Below are positions 16,926-25,350 of a stretch of DNA of 64,000 nucleotides, piece by piece (positions within the stretch are counted from its first letter, which is position 1; each line of letters starts with the position of its first letter). This DNA is from DATARH01 sp036268075 (lineage in GTDB: Bacteria > Pseudomonadota > Alphaproteobacteria > ATCC43930 > CGMCC-115725), in the NCBI GenBank assembly GCA_036268075.1, contig DATAUV010000010.1, positions 1 to 64,000 on the forward strand, written 5' to 3'. The position numbers and the translations under genes are program-made. Under the pieces are notes generated by a model that was not told the origin of the DNA, searched no databases, and worked only from the letters and a program-made list of their open reading frames with translations.

Positions 16926-17543
16926 ATGAAGCTCTATTACGCCCCCGGCGTCTGTTCGATCGGCATCCACGTGCTGCTCGAAGAGATCGGCAAGCCGTAT
17001 GACCTCGAACCGGTAAACCTGCGCGAGGGCGCGCAGTACCAGCCGGGGTTCACCCAGGTCAGCACCAAGTCCAAGGTGCCGGCGCTGCAGCGCGACGACG
17101 GGTCGATCCTGACCGAGTTCCCGGTCATCGCGACCTATCTCGCCAAGACCAACCCGCAGGCAAAGCTGATTCCCGCCGATCTCGAAACCGAGCTGCGCGC
17201 CTACGAGGCGATGGAATACGCGGTCGGCACGATGCACGGCCAGGGCTTCGCGCGGATCTTCCGGCCGGCCAATTTCGGCCCCGCCGACCAGGAAGACGCG
17301 GTCAAGGCGCGCGGCCGGGAGATGGTCGAAAAGGGTTTCCATATCCTCGACAAGGCGCTCGCGGGCAAGAACTACCTCGGCGGCGGCGAGCTGTCGGCCG
17401 CCGACGCCGCGGTGTTCTACGTCGAGTTCTGGGCCGCCGCCCGCCTCAACATGACGCTCCCCGCCAACGTCTCCGCCCATTACGCGCGCATGAAGTCGCG
17501 CCCGGCGGTGCAGCGGGCGATGCAGCAGGAAGGCGTGGCCTAG
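16926..17543 (+). CDS. Glutathione S-transferase (beta-class-like)
   Basis: The 205-residue protein has a thioredoxin-like N-terminal domain (MKLYYAPGVCSIGIHVLLEE) and an all-alpha C-terminal domain. Cys10 is in the position of the beta-class GST catalytic cysteine, and the glutathione-binding SKVPAL and E-F/S segments follow near residues 50-65. AGGAGAT precedes the ATG. It conjugates or reduces electrophiles with glutathione in the cytosol. It follows the CoA-transferase in the same direction with a repeat between them. Confidence 0.88.
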   Translation: MKLYYAPGVCSIGIHVLLEEIGKPYDLEPVNLREGAQYQPGFTQVSTKSKVPALQRDDGSILTEFPVIATYLAKTNPQAKLIPADLETELRAYEAMEYAVGTMHGQGFARIFRPANFGPADQEDAVKARGREMVEKGFHILDKALAGKNYLGGGELSAADAAVFYVEFWAAARLNMTLPANVSAHYARMKSRPAVQRAMQQEGVA

Positions 17544-17557
17544 AAGGTCTGCAAGCG

Positions 17558-17640
17558 CCCCTCACCCCGGCCCTCTCCCCGCACGCGGCGCGATTCGGGG
17601 ACAGGGAGGGACCCGCGCGCAGCGTGGGAGGGTGAGGGGA
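17558..17640. repeat. Type D intergenic repeat
   Basis: CCCTCACCCCGGCCCTCTCC is paired with GGAGGGTGAGGG-type words on the right. It is the same family as the clusters at 7143 and 20084. Confidence 0.7.
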
Positions 17641-17665
17641 AGTCACAAGAAAGGGCTCAACCCCG

Positions 17666-18532
17666 ATGACCGAACCCACCGCCAACACGGCGATGCAGCG
17701 TTACTGGAACGAGGTTGCGGGGCCGCGCTGGGTCGGCCGGGCCGGTATCCAGGAGGCGCGCAACCTCGAAGTCGCCGACATCCTGCAACGGGCGGCGGCG
17801 CCTCGGCAGGGCGAGCGCGTGCTCGATATCGGCTGCGGCACGGGCGCGACGACGATCCCGTTCGCCGCCGCGGTCGCGCCGGAGGGCACGGTCACCGGCG
17901 TCGACATCGCCGAACCGATGCTCGCCCAATGCCGGCAGAACATCGCCAAGGCCGGCGCCGGGAATATCGACCTGCTGCTGGCCGACGCGCAGACCCACGC
18001 CTTCGCGGCGGGCGCCTACGATCTGCTGATCTCGCGCTTCGGCGTCATGTTTTTCGCCGATCCGGTCGCGGCATTCACCAATCTGTTCAAGGGGTTGAAG
18101 AAAGGCGGTCGGCTCTGCATGGCGGTGTGGTCGACGCTCGACGACAACGTCCACTGGAAGATCCCGTTCGAGATCGCCGTAAAGCACCTCGGACCGCCGG
18201 ACCCGAGCCCGCCCAACACGCCCGGGCCGATGGCCTTTCGCGACCCCGATCATTTCGGCGACATCCTCGCCAAATCCGGGTTTGGCGAGATTAGGATCGA
18301 CAAGCGCCGGTTCCACATCGCCGGCCAGAATGCCGAGGCCGAGGCCGAGCATTCCTCCGGCGCCGGGCCGGCGTGGCGGCTGATGGAGGAAAAGCACGCC
18401 TCCGACGCGCAGCGCCAGGCGATCGTCGCCGAAACCGCCGCCGCCTTCGCCCCCTACCGGACCGCCGACGGCATGCGCCTTCCCGGCAACATCCTGCTCG
18501 CCCGGGCAACACGAGCTGCCCAGGCAACATAA
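17666..18532 (+). CDS. Class I SAM-dependent methyltransferase
   Basis: The 288-residue Rossmann methyltransferase has motif I VLDIGCGTGAT at residues 52-62, the acidic end of strand 2 in GVDIAEPML, and motif II/III region DLLISRFGVMFF near 128. The C-terminal part (CMAVWSTLDDN, FRDPDHFGDIL) resembles UbiE/COQ5-like small-molecule methyltransferases. It ends shortly before a PNPOx-like gene on the same strand (21 bases). Acceptor unknown. Confidence 0.87.
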   Translation: MTEPTANTAMQRYWNEVAGPRWVGRAGIQEARNLEVADILQRAAAPRQGERVLDIGCGTGATTIPFAAAVAPEGTVTGVDIAEPMLAQCRQNIAKAGAGNIDLLLADAQTHAFAAGAYDLLISRFGVMFFADPVAAFTNLFKGLKKGGRLCMAVWSTLDDNVHWKIPFEIAVKHLGPPDPSPPNTPGPMAFRDPDHFGDILAKSGFGEIRIDKRRFHIAGQNAEAEAEHSSGAGPAWRLMEEKHASDAQRQAIVAETAAAFAPYRTADGMRLPGNILLARATRAAQAT

Positions 18533-18553
18533 ACCGACTGAGGAACCCCGATC

Positions 18554-18991
18554 ATGGCCAAAATCCCGTGCGCGCTCCACGAACCGATCAACAGCGCCTT
18601 TCCGGCCAATGTCTGCCTTGTCGCGACCGCGCTGCCCAACGGGTACGCGCAGGTGACCCCGCGCGGCAGCACGATGGTGTTCGACGACGAGCATATCGGG
18701 CTGTGGGAACGCGGCACGGGCTCGACCGCCGAGAACATGACCGACGGCACCAAGGTCACGGTCTATTTCCGCAACCCGGCGCTGCGCGAGAGCGGCGTGT
18801 TGCCGCGCGGCGGCATCGCCCGCCTCTACGGCACCGCCAGGGTCCTCAAGAGCGGCGCGCAATACGAAGAAATCTGGCGCCGTCTCGTCCAGCCCGAAAA
18901 GGACCGCGACCCGGACAAGAAGGGCTATGCCGTGCTGGTCAAAATCGACCGCGCCGAGGATCTGGCCGGCGAGGCGTTGAAGGCGGATTGA
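18554..18991 (+). CDS. Pyridoxamine 5'-phosphate oxidase family (flavin-binding split barrel) protein
   Basis: The 145-residue protein has the split-barrel pattern of PNPOx-like proteins: ANVCLVATALPNGYAQVTPRGS, then the strand VFDDEHIGLWERGTGSTAENM and TKVTVYFRNP. It is too short for a true PdxH (about 215 residues) and lacks its C-terminal signature, so it is more likely an F420- or FMN-dependent reductase or binding protein. GAGGAA precedes the ATG. It forms a unit with the upstream methyltransferase gene. Confidence 0.82.
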   Translation: MAKIPCALHEPINSAFPANVCLVATALPNGYAQVTPRGSTMVFDDEHIGLWERGTGSTAENMTDGTKVTVYFRNPALRESGVLPRGGIARLYGTARVLKSGAQYEEIWRRLVQPEKDRDPDKKGYAVLVKIDRAEDLAGEALKAD

Positions 18992-18996
18992 AGCGA

Positions 18997-19074
18997 CGAT
19001 GGGCTTCGCCTTCGCTCAGCCCATCCTACGATACCGAACCCGTAGGATGGGCTGAGCGCAGCAAAGCCCATCAA
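18997..19074. repeat. Facing pair of type A repeats, probable bidirectional terminator
   Basis: GATGGGCTTCGCCTTCGCTC and the rest to CCATCCTACG (18998-19030) is followed, after a 9-10-base loop, by the reverse-oriented copy CGTAGGATGGGCTGAGCGCA... (to 19074). The pair can form a long hairpin between two convergent genes, starting 6 bases after the PNPOx stop. Confidence 0.8.
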
Positions 19075-19100
19075 CTTCTACTTATAGCACCTACCAGAAC

Positions 19101-19610
19101 TTACGACGGCGCCTGCCCCATGAAATCGCGCTTGCCGAGGTCGACGCCGAGGCTGCGGATGATGTTGTAAGCGGTCGTCGTGTGGAAATAGAAGTTCGGC
19201 ATGGCGGTGTGATAGAGGTAGGCCTGCGCCTTGAGCTTCCGCTCGTTGCCGCCCTGGACAAGCGTCACTTCGCTGTCTTCCTTGCCGTCGATCGCGGCCG
19301 CCGACAGGCCCTTGTTGAAATCGATGACCTTGTCGATCCGCGCCTGCATATCGGCGTAGCTCTTGTCCTCGTCGGGCAGGCTCGGCAGCGTCACGCCGGC
19401 GACGCGCCCAGCGCCTTGCGCATGCACGCAGGCCTGGCGCACCTGGCGCTCCAGCGTGAACATGTCGGGATAGAAGCGCTGGTTCAGCACCACCGCCATA
19501 TCCCACTTCTTTTCGGTCGCGTGCGCCTCAAGCTTCGTCAGCACGCCCTTGAGGCCGCCGAGGAGCTGGATGAAGGTCGGCACCGAGCCGCTGTAATTGC
19601 TGATCGCCAT
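19101..19610 (-). CDS. DUF1993 family protein
   Basis: The 169-residue protein matches the DUF1993 family throughout: the start SGSVPTFIQLLGGLKGVL, the NQRFYPDMFTLERQVRQACVH stretch near residue 45 and the FHTTTAYNIIRSLGVDLGKRDFMG end. It is likely a four-helix bundle of the DinB-like type; no biochemical function is established for the family. AAGGAGAATCCCC precedes the ATG. It stands alone between a repeat pair and the divergent cupin gene. Confidence 0.88.
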   Translation of the reverse strand: MAISNYSGSVPTFIQLLGGLKGVLTKLEAHATEKKWDMAVVLNQRFYPDMFTLERQVRQACVHAQGAGRVAGVTLPSLPDEDKSYADMQARIDKVIDFNKGLSAAAIDGKEDSEVTLVQGGNERKLKAQAYLYHTAMPNFYFHTTTAYNIIRSLGVDLGKRDFMGQAPS

Positions 19611-19728
19611 GGGGATTCTCCTTCTCGTTTTCGGGGGGAAATATCTGGCGGGGCCGATCTTACCCGTCCCGCCCGGATCGGGTCTATACTCGGCCGCTGA
19701 GAGGCCCTGATCTTATAGAGGTCCGACG

Positions 19729-20058
19729 ATGGACATGAACGACATCCCGTTCGGCACGACGGATTGGGATCAGGTGGGCGAAACCCTGCACCCCGGCGAG
19801 ACGGGCGCCGCGCGCTGGCGCACCCGCGAGTTTGGCGGCATCCGCGTGCGCGTGGTCGAATACTCGCCCGGCTACCGCGCCGACCATTGGTGCGAAAAGG
19901 GCCACATCCTCTACGTGCTCGCCGGCACCCTCCACACCGACCTCGCCGACGGCCGCACCGTCACCCTGACCCCCGGCACCAGCTACCAGGTCGCCGACGG
20001 CGCCCAGGCGCACCAGTCGCACACCGAAACCGGGGCGAAGCTGTTCATCGTCGATTGA
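19729..20058 (+). CDS. DHCW-motif cupin fold protein
   Basis: The 109-residue single-domain cupin carries the sequence ADHWCEKGHILYVLAGTLHT near residue 50, the feature that names the DHCW-motif family, and the second cupin motif PGTSYQVADGAQAHQS near 82. The His and Cys residues could bind a metal. Similar proteins have almost the same start (NDIPFGTTDW) and end (GAKLFIVD). The function is not known. It is divergent from DUF1993, and a type D repeat cluster follows. Confidence 0.87.
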   Translation: MDMNDIPFGTTDWDQVGETLHPGETGAARWRTREFGGIRVRVVEYSPGYRADHWCEKGHILYVLAGTLHTDLADGRTVTLTPGTSYQVADGAQAHQSHTETGAKLFIVD

Positions 20059-20083
20059 GAGCCGTCGCGAGACGCGCTGCGCG

Positions 20084-20233
20084 CGGCCCTCGCCCGCCCT
20101 TTGGGCACCCTCTCCCGCAATGCGGGCGAGGGGGCAGCTTCTAGGTCTCGCGTCTAAATCCCCTCGCCCGCACTGCGGGAGAGGGTGGATCCGGGCTTAG
20201 CCCGGAGACGGGTGAGGGCCGAGCGGAGCGAGG
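20084..20233. repeat. Type D intergenic repeat cluster
   Basis: Inverted words CTCTCCCGCAATGCGGGCGAG and CTCGCCCGCACTGCGGGAGAG stand in tandem, with GGGTGAGGGCCGAGCGGAGC at the right. The cluster fills the gap between convergent genes and may help to end transcription. Confidence 0.8.
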
Positions 20234-20246
20234 TGTTTCTTTTTCT

Positions 20247-20888
20247 TCAATCCCCGCCGCTCTGAGGCCGGCTTGTGAGCGTGGTGCCGATGACGGCGTA
20301 GAGGGGGCTGCCGCCGCCGGATGGGGTGCGGTCGATGCAGCGTATGTCGCCCCAGTTGCCGTTGTCGGCGAAATGCTGCGCGACGAGGCAGAGCTGCGCC
20401 GTGTCGTCGAGAAGGCACCAGCAGGCCATCGCCCGCGTCGCCAGACATCGCTGTGAGAATGTCACGACCAGCGGCGCCCCCGGCCGCAACACCCGCGCGA
20501 TCTCGCGGATCAATTCGCCGGGCCGGGTCAGATGCTGGATCGCGCCGCAGATCGTCGCGCCGTCGAACTCGCCATCGGCGAAGGGCAGCCTCGGCTGCGC
20601 GTTGAGGTCCTGCACGCGCCAATCGTCGAGGAACGGGTTCTCCGACAGCGCGCAGGCGTCGGCGCCGATGCCGACCACGCGGCGATAGTGGATTTCGGGT
20701 GGAAGATGGCCGATCCAGCTCGACATCACGTCGAGGATCGCGCCGCCCGCCGGCATGATTTCGCGGTAGAGGTCGGTGATCGCGGCGATCGCGGCATCGT
20801 CGATCGGCTCCGGTGACACGTCGATCGGGGGCCACGCCTCAACCGGCGCCTCGATCGATGAAAATACTGGCATCGGCACCGCCGCCAT
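20247..20888 (-). CDS. Class I SAM-dependent methyltransferase (type 11-like)
   Basis: The 213-residue protein has the methyltransferase layout with a diverged motif I (AILDVMSSWIGHLP near residue 50, instead of GxGxG), the strand VVGIGADACALSEN, the acid-rich LPFADGEFDGATICGAIQHL near 110 and RVLRPGAPLVVTFS near 138. The missing glycine motif is shared by a subset of methyltransferase-11-like proteins with WIS/WIGH sequences. It is the last gene of the minus-strand run after ald (69-base gap). Substrate unknown. Confidence 0.75.
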   Translation of the reverse strand: MAAVPMPVFSSIEAPVEAWPPIDVSPEPIDDAAIAAITDLYREIMPAGGAILDVMSSWIGHLPPEIHYRRVVGIGADACALSENPFLDDWRVQDLNAQPRLPFADGEFDGATICGAIQHLTRPGELIREIARVLRPGAPLVVTFSQRCLATRAMACWCLLDDTAQLCLVAQHFADNGNWGDIRCIDRTPSGGGSPLYAVIGTTLTSRPQSGGD

Positions 20889-20957
20889 GCTCGTCCTCGG
20901 TCCCTCCCAGGGATCAGATGGTAAGCCGCCGCTATCGCCTCAAGGCCTCATTTCGCC

Positions 20958-22076
20958 TCATTCTGCCAGCGCACGCTCGGGTGGCGTCAAGGGCAACCCC
21001 AGATCGCGCGCCACCGCCGCATGGGTGAGCCGTCCGCGCGATGCGTTGAGCCCGTTTCGCAGATGCGGATCGTCGCTGAGCGCCCGCCGCCAGCCGCGGT
21101 CGGCGATCGCCAGCGCGAACGGCAATGTCGCGTTGTTGAGCGCCACCGCCGAGGTTCGCGCCACCGCACCCGGCATGTTGGTGACGCAGTAATGCACGAC
21201 GCCTTCCTCGACATAGGTCGGCGCGGCATGGGTCGTCGGCCGGCTCGTCTCGAAGCAGCCGCCCTGGTCGATCGAGATGTCGACCAGCACCGACCCCGCC
21301 CCCATCCGCCGCAGCAGCTCGCGCGAGACCAGCTTTGGCGCCGTCCCGCCCGGCACCAGCACCGCGCCGATCACCAGATCGGCCGCCGCGACCTCGTTCT
21401 CGATGTTCTCGACGGTTGAAAAGAGGGTGTGGAGCTGCGACCCGAATTGCAGGTCGAGCTCGTAGAGCCGCGGCAGCGAGCGGTCGATGACCGTCACGTG
21501 CGCCTCCATCCCCATCGCGACCCGCGCCGCGTTGGTGCCGGAAACCCCGCCGCCGAGGATCACCACCTTGGCCGCCGCCACCCCCGGCACGCCGCCGAGC
21601 AGAATGCCCTTGCCGCCCTGCTCCTTTTCCAGGCAATGCGCGCCGACCTGCACCGCCATCCGCCCCGCGACCTCGCTCATCGGCGCCAAGAGGGGCAAGC
21701 CGCCGCTTCTGTCGGTCACGGTCTCGTAGGCGATCGCCACCGCCCCCGAGCGCAGAATCGCGTCGGTCAACGCGCGGTCGGCCACGAGGTGGAAATAGGT
21801 GAAGACGATCTGTTCGTCGCGGAGAAGAGAGATCTCCTGCGGCTGCGGCTCCTTGACCTTGACGATCATCTCGGCGACCGCGAACACGTCGGCCGCGCGC
21901 TCCAATATCCCGGCGCCCGCCGCCTCGTACTGTTTGTCGTCGAACCCGATTCCCGCGCCGGCGCCGCTTTCGATGACGACCTTGTGCCCGCGATGCACCA
22001 GCTCGCGCACGCTGCCCGGCACGAGGCCGACGCGGTGCTCCTCGTTCTTCACCTCTTTCGGGACGCCGATCAGCAT
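20958..22076 (-). CDS. ald: Alanine dehydrogenase
   Basis: The 372-residue protein is a full-length NAD-dependent alanine dehydrogenase interconverting L-alanine and pyruvate plus ammonia. It starts MLIGVPKEVKNEEHRVGL and has the substrate-binding Lys in IVKVKEPQP, the catalytic His in TYFHLV near residue 96, the NAD-binding VVILGGGVSGTNAARVAMGM near 170 and VLVDISIDQGGCFETSRPTTH near 270. It starts two bases after the stop of the FAD oxidoreductase gene, so the two are in one operon with the glycogen genes. It would tie carbon stores to pyruvate and nitrogen metabolism. Confidence 0.95.
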   Translation of the reverse strand: MLIGVPKEVKNEEHRVGLVPGSVRELVHRGHKVVIESGAGAGIGFDDKQYEAAGAGILERAADVFAVAEMIVKVKEPQPQEISLLRDEQIVFTYFHLVADRALTDAILRSGAVAIAYETVTDRSGGLPLLAPMSEVAGRMAVQVGAHCLEKEQGGKGILLGGVPGVAAAKVVILGGGVSGTNAARVAMGMEAHVTVIDRSLPRLYELDLQFGSQLHTLFSTVENIENEVAAADLVIGAVLVPGGTAPKLVSRELLRRMGAGSVLVDISIDQGGCFETSRPTTHAAPTYVEEGVVHYCVTNMPGAVARTSAVALNNATLPFALAIADRGWRRALSDDPHLRNGLNASRGRLTHAAVARDLGLPLTPPERALAE

Positions 22077-22078
22077 GT

Positions 22079-23182
22079 TCAGTCCTCCAACTGCCGCAAC
22101 GCCTCGTCGGCGAGCGGCAACGACGCCGTGAGCCCCGGCGATTCGATCCCGTACATATTCACAAGCCCCGGAATGCCGTGCTCGTCAGGCCCCTGCACGA
22201 CAAAATCCGCCGCCGCCTCATTGGGTCCGCTGATCTTCGGCCGGATGCCGGCATAGCCCGGCTGTAGCGCACCGTCCCTGAGACCCGGCCAATAGCGCCT
22301 TACAGCGGCGTAAAAAACCTCGGCGCGCCGCGGGTCGACCGCGTAGTCCACCCCGGGGATCCACTCGACATCCGGTCCGAACCGCGCCTGCCCGGCAAGG
22401 TCGAGCGTGATGTGGACGCCGAGCCCGCCCGGCACCGGCACCGGGTAGATGAGGCGCGTGAACGGGGTCTTGCCGGTCAGGGTGAAATAGCAGCCGCGGC
22501 AGAAATAGGCCGGCGGGATCGTCTCGGCCGGAATCCCCTCGATCGATTTCGCCAGGAGCGGCGCATGCAGCCCGGCCGCGTTGACGAGGATGCGGCAGCG
22601 GATCGTCGTCGGCTCGTCGCCGCCGACATCGAGTTCGAACCCGTCGCCGCGCACCCGCCCGCCCAGCAGCGGAGTCTGGAACGCGATCATCGCCCCGGCA
22701 TCCTCGGCGTCGCCCTGATAGGCCAGCATCAGCGCATGGCTGTCGATGATCCCGGTCGACGGCGACAACAGCGCCGCGACGCAATTGAGCTGGGGCTCCA
22801 TCCGCGTCGCCTCGGCGACCGAGAGCCATTCGAGGTTGTCGACCCCGTTCGCCTTCGCCGCGGCCTCGATCTTCTGGACGCCGGGGATTTCGTCCTCGCT
22901 GGTGGCGACGATGAGCTTGCCGAGCCGCTTGTGCGGCACGCCGTGCGCCTCGCAATAAGCGTACAGCCGCTGCCGGCCCGCGACGCAGGCGGTCGCCTTG
23001 AGGCTGTCCTTCGGGTAGTAGAGCCCGCCGTGGATGACCTCGCTGTTGCGCGACGAGGTCTCGAACCCGATCGTGTACGCCTTTTCCAGCACGACGACCT
23101 CGTGCCCGGCCTGCGCCAAGGCCCGCGCCACCGCGAGCCCGACAACCCCGGCCCCCACCACCACCGCGTCGATTTCGTCCAC
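22079..23182 (-). CDS. FAD-dependent oxidoreductase, DAO/L-2-hydroxyglutarate dehydrogenase-like
   Basis: The 367-residue flavoprotein has the N-terminal FAD-binding motif AVVVGAGVVGLAVARALAQA, the adenine-ribose acid in VVVLEK, then SSRNSEVIHGGLYYP near residue 45, which is characteristic of L-2-hydroxyglutarate oxidase (LhgO)-like proteins. The C-terminal GIRPKISGPNEAAADFVV and IPGLVNMYGIESPGLTASLP segments agree. The GTG at 23182 is the best start because upstream in-frame codons overlap malQ. It sits between malQ and ald. Substrate is inferred only as a 2-hydroxy or amino acid. Confidence 0.85.
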   Translation of the reverse strand: MDEIDAVVVGAGVVGLAVARALAQAGHEVVVLEKAYTIGFETSSRNSEVIHGGLYYPKDSLKATACVAGRQRLYAYCEAHGVPHKRLGKLIVATSEDEIPGVQKIEAAAKANGVDNLEWLSVAEATRMEPQLNCVAALLSPSTGIIDSHALMLAYQGDAEDAGAMIAFQTPLLGGRVRGDGFELDVGGDEPTTIRCRILVNAAGLHAPLLAKSIEGIPAETIPPAYFCRGCYFTLTGKTPFTRLIYPVPVPGGLGVHITLDLAGQARFGPDVEWIPGVDYAVDPRRAEVFYAAVRRYWPGLRDGALQPGYAGIRPKISGPNEAAADFVVQGPDEHGIPGLVNMYGIESPGLTASLPLADEALRQLED

Positions 23183-23220
23183 CGGCCGCCCCGCTGCAAT
23201 GTGCGGGCGGCATGTTACCC

Positions 23221-25350
23221 TCACCCGTCTCGCTTCGCGAGCCACCCTCGCTCCCGCCCCACCAGGCCCGCCACCCGCGCCAGCTCCGCGCCCGACAGCA
23301 CATCCTCCAGCGTCCGCGTCATCCGGCGGCGCCAGTTGGGATGGGCGTCGGTGGTGCCGGGCAGGTTCGCCTGCTCGGCCTCGCCGACGACGTCCTCGAT
23401 CTGCACCAGCATCAACCGCGCCCGCGACCGCGCCAGGAATGCGTGGATCGCGTCGCCGAGCTCGTCGGTGTAGACGGGGGCACCGCCGTCGGGCAGGAAC
23501 TCGGCGAAGCGGTCCCAGCCGACCAGCCCCTCATGCGCCAGCGCCTCGAGCAGCAGGCGGCGGTCGCGGCCGCGCTCGCCGGTTTCGGTCGCCTCGGCGG
23601 CTTCGTCGGGATAGAGGTCGAGCCGCCGCCGCCATTCGATGTCGCGGCCGAGCCAGAACCCCTTGAGGCTCGGCAGGTCGTGCGTCGCGGCCGAGGCGGC
23701 GGCCAGCGGCGGGTATTCGCCCGGCGGGATATAGCCGCCGCCGGTATCCCAGCGCCGCTCGAAATTCACGACCCGGTACGACAGGATATTCGCCGCGCGC
23801 AACGTCTCGCGAAACCCGGCGAGCACGGTGCCGAGGTCTTCGCCGATCACCGCGCAGCGGTGCCGGTGGCTTTCGAGCGCGACGAGCCGCACCAGCTCCC
23901 AGAACGGATAGGCGACATACGCCCCGGCACGCCCGTCCATCCCGCGCGGGATCCAGTAGAGCCGCTGCAGCGACATCACATGGTCGATCCGCAGCACCCC
24001 CGCGTGCCGCATATTCGCACGCAGAGTCTCGATAAACGGCGCAAACCCGCGCCGCCGCAGGACCAGCGGGTTGATCGGCGCGAGACCCCAATCCTGCCCG
24101 GCGCGGCTCAGCGGATCGGGCGGCGCGCCGATGGCCGCGCCCGGCGACAGCAGCTCCTGGTCGGCCCAGGCGGCCGCGCCGTGCGGGTTCACCCCGACCG
24201 CCGCGTCGCGATAGAGCCCGACCGACAACCCGCTCGCCTGCCCCGCCGCGGCGGCGAGCCCGAGCTGGCGATCGGCCTGCCATTGCAGGAACTCGAAGAA
24301 CTCGACCCGCGCCGCGTGTTCGCGCCCGAATTCGGCGACCGCCGCGGAATTCGGGTCGCGCATCGGCTCGGGCCAGTCATGCCACGAGAACCGGCCCTCG
24401 CGCCCATAGTAATGCTCGTGCAGCGCCTCGAAGATCGCAAACCGCGCAAGACCCGCGCCGCCCTCCTGCTGAAACTGGCGAAACGCGTGGAGCGCGCCCT
24501 CGCTCGCCTTGGCGCGGCGCAGCCGGCGGAACAGCTTTTCGAGCACCGGCCGCTTCAGCGCGGCGACCGCGGCATGGCCGACCTCGTCGCCGGCCCGCGC
24601 CGCCCTCAGCGCCGCCGCGGCGGGTGCGTCCTTCGCCGCAAACCCCGGCACCGCGGTCACGTCGATATAGAGGTAGTCGAGCCAGGACCGGGTCGAGGGC
24701 GAATACGGGCTGACATGGCGCGGCTCGGCGGCGAAGAGGGCATGCAGCGGGTTGAGCCCCAGCGCCGCCGCGCCGAGCCCGCCGGCAGTCGCAGCCAGCC
24801 GGCCGAGATCGGAAAAATCGCCGATCCCCCAATTCCCGGCGCCGCGCAGCCCGTAAAGCTGCGTCGTCAACCCCCAGACCCGCGCGCCGTCATCAAACTC
24901 GGGCGGCAGATACGCGCTCGCCGGCGCCACCGCGAGCATCGTCGTCGCGGTCGCGGCGCCCGCCATGAGCTCCAACCGGTGGTAGCCGGGCGGCATCCCC
25001 GCCGGCAGCGCCAGGATGTCCCCGTGGCAGATTCCGCCCGCGTGCGCGCCGTCCTCTTGGCACAGCTCCCACGCAACCTCGGCCGCGCCGGCCGGCCGGC
25101 GCAGCGCCAGCGACGGGTTCGGGTCTTCGGCCGGGACGATGTGGAGCGGCGGCGCGCCGAACGGCATCGACTCGCCTTCCGCTGCGAGCGCGGCCGCGGC
25201 TGCTTCCGGCTCCTCGGGCAGGCCCAGCGCCGCGATCAGCCGCGACAGCGCTTCCTCGCCGGGCTCGTGCCACACGCCGAGCGCGTCGTGGTGCCCGAGC
25301 GTGATCCCAACGAGCCCGGCCACACGGCGCAGCTCGTCGAGCCGGCTCAT
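23221..25350 (-). CDS. malQ: 4-alpha-glucanotransferase (amylomaltase)
   Basis: The 709-residue GH77 enzyme transfers maltodextrin segments between glucans in the cytosol. Catalytic residues are seen: the nucleophile Asp in VLRIDHVMSLQRLYWIP, the acid Glu in AVIGEDLGTVLAG, and the third Asp in ATHDLPSLKGFWLG. The N-terminal 160 residues form the extra domain usual in the proteobacterial (E. coli-like, 694-residue) type. The ATG at 25350 overlaps the glgX stop (ATGA). With glgB and glgX it forms a glycogen remodelling operon. Confidence 0.94.
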   Translation of the reverse strand: MSRLDELRRVAGLVGITLGHHDALGVWHEPGEEALSRLIAALGLPEEPEAAAAALAAEGESMPFGAPPLHIVPAEDPNPSLALRRPAGAAEVAWELCQEDGAHAGGICHGDILALPAGMPPGYHRLELMAGAATATTMLAVAPASAYLPPEFDDGARVWGLTTQLYGLRGAGNWGIGDFSDLGRLAATAGGLGAAALGLNPLHALFAAEPRHVSPYSPSTRSWLDYLYIDVTAVPGFAAKDAPAAAALRAARAGDEVGHAAVAALKRPVLEKLFRRLRRAKASEGALHAFRQFQQEGGAGLARFAIFEALHEHYYGREGRFSWHDWPEPMRDPNSAAVAEFGREHAARVEFFEFLQWQADRQLGLAAAAGQASGLSVGLYRDAAVGVNPHGAAAWADQELLSPGAAIGAPPDPLSRAGQDWGLAPINPLVLRRRGFAPFIETLRANMRHAGVLRIDHVMSLQRLYWIPRGMDGRAGAYVAYPFWELVRLVALESHRHRCAVIGEDLGTVLAGFRETLRAANILSYRVVNFERRWDTGGGYIPPGEYPPLAAASAATHDLPSLKGFWLGRDIEWRRRLDLYPDEAAEATETGERGRDRRLLLEALAHEGLVGWDRFAEFLPDGGAPVYTDELGDAIHAFLARSRARLMLVQIEDVVGEAEQANLPGTTDAHPNWRRRMTRTLEDVLSGAELARVAGLVGRERGWLAKRDG

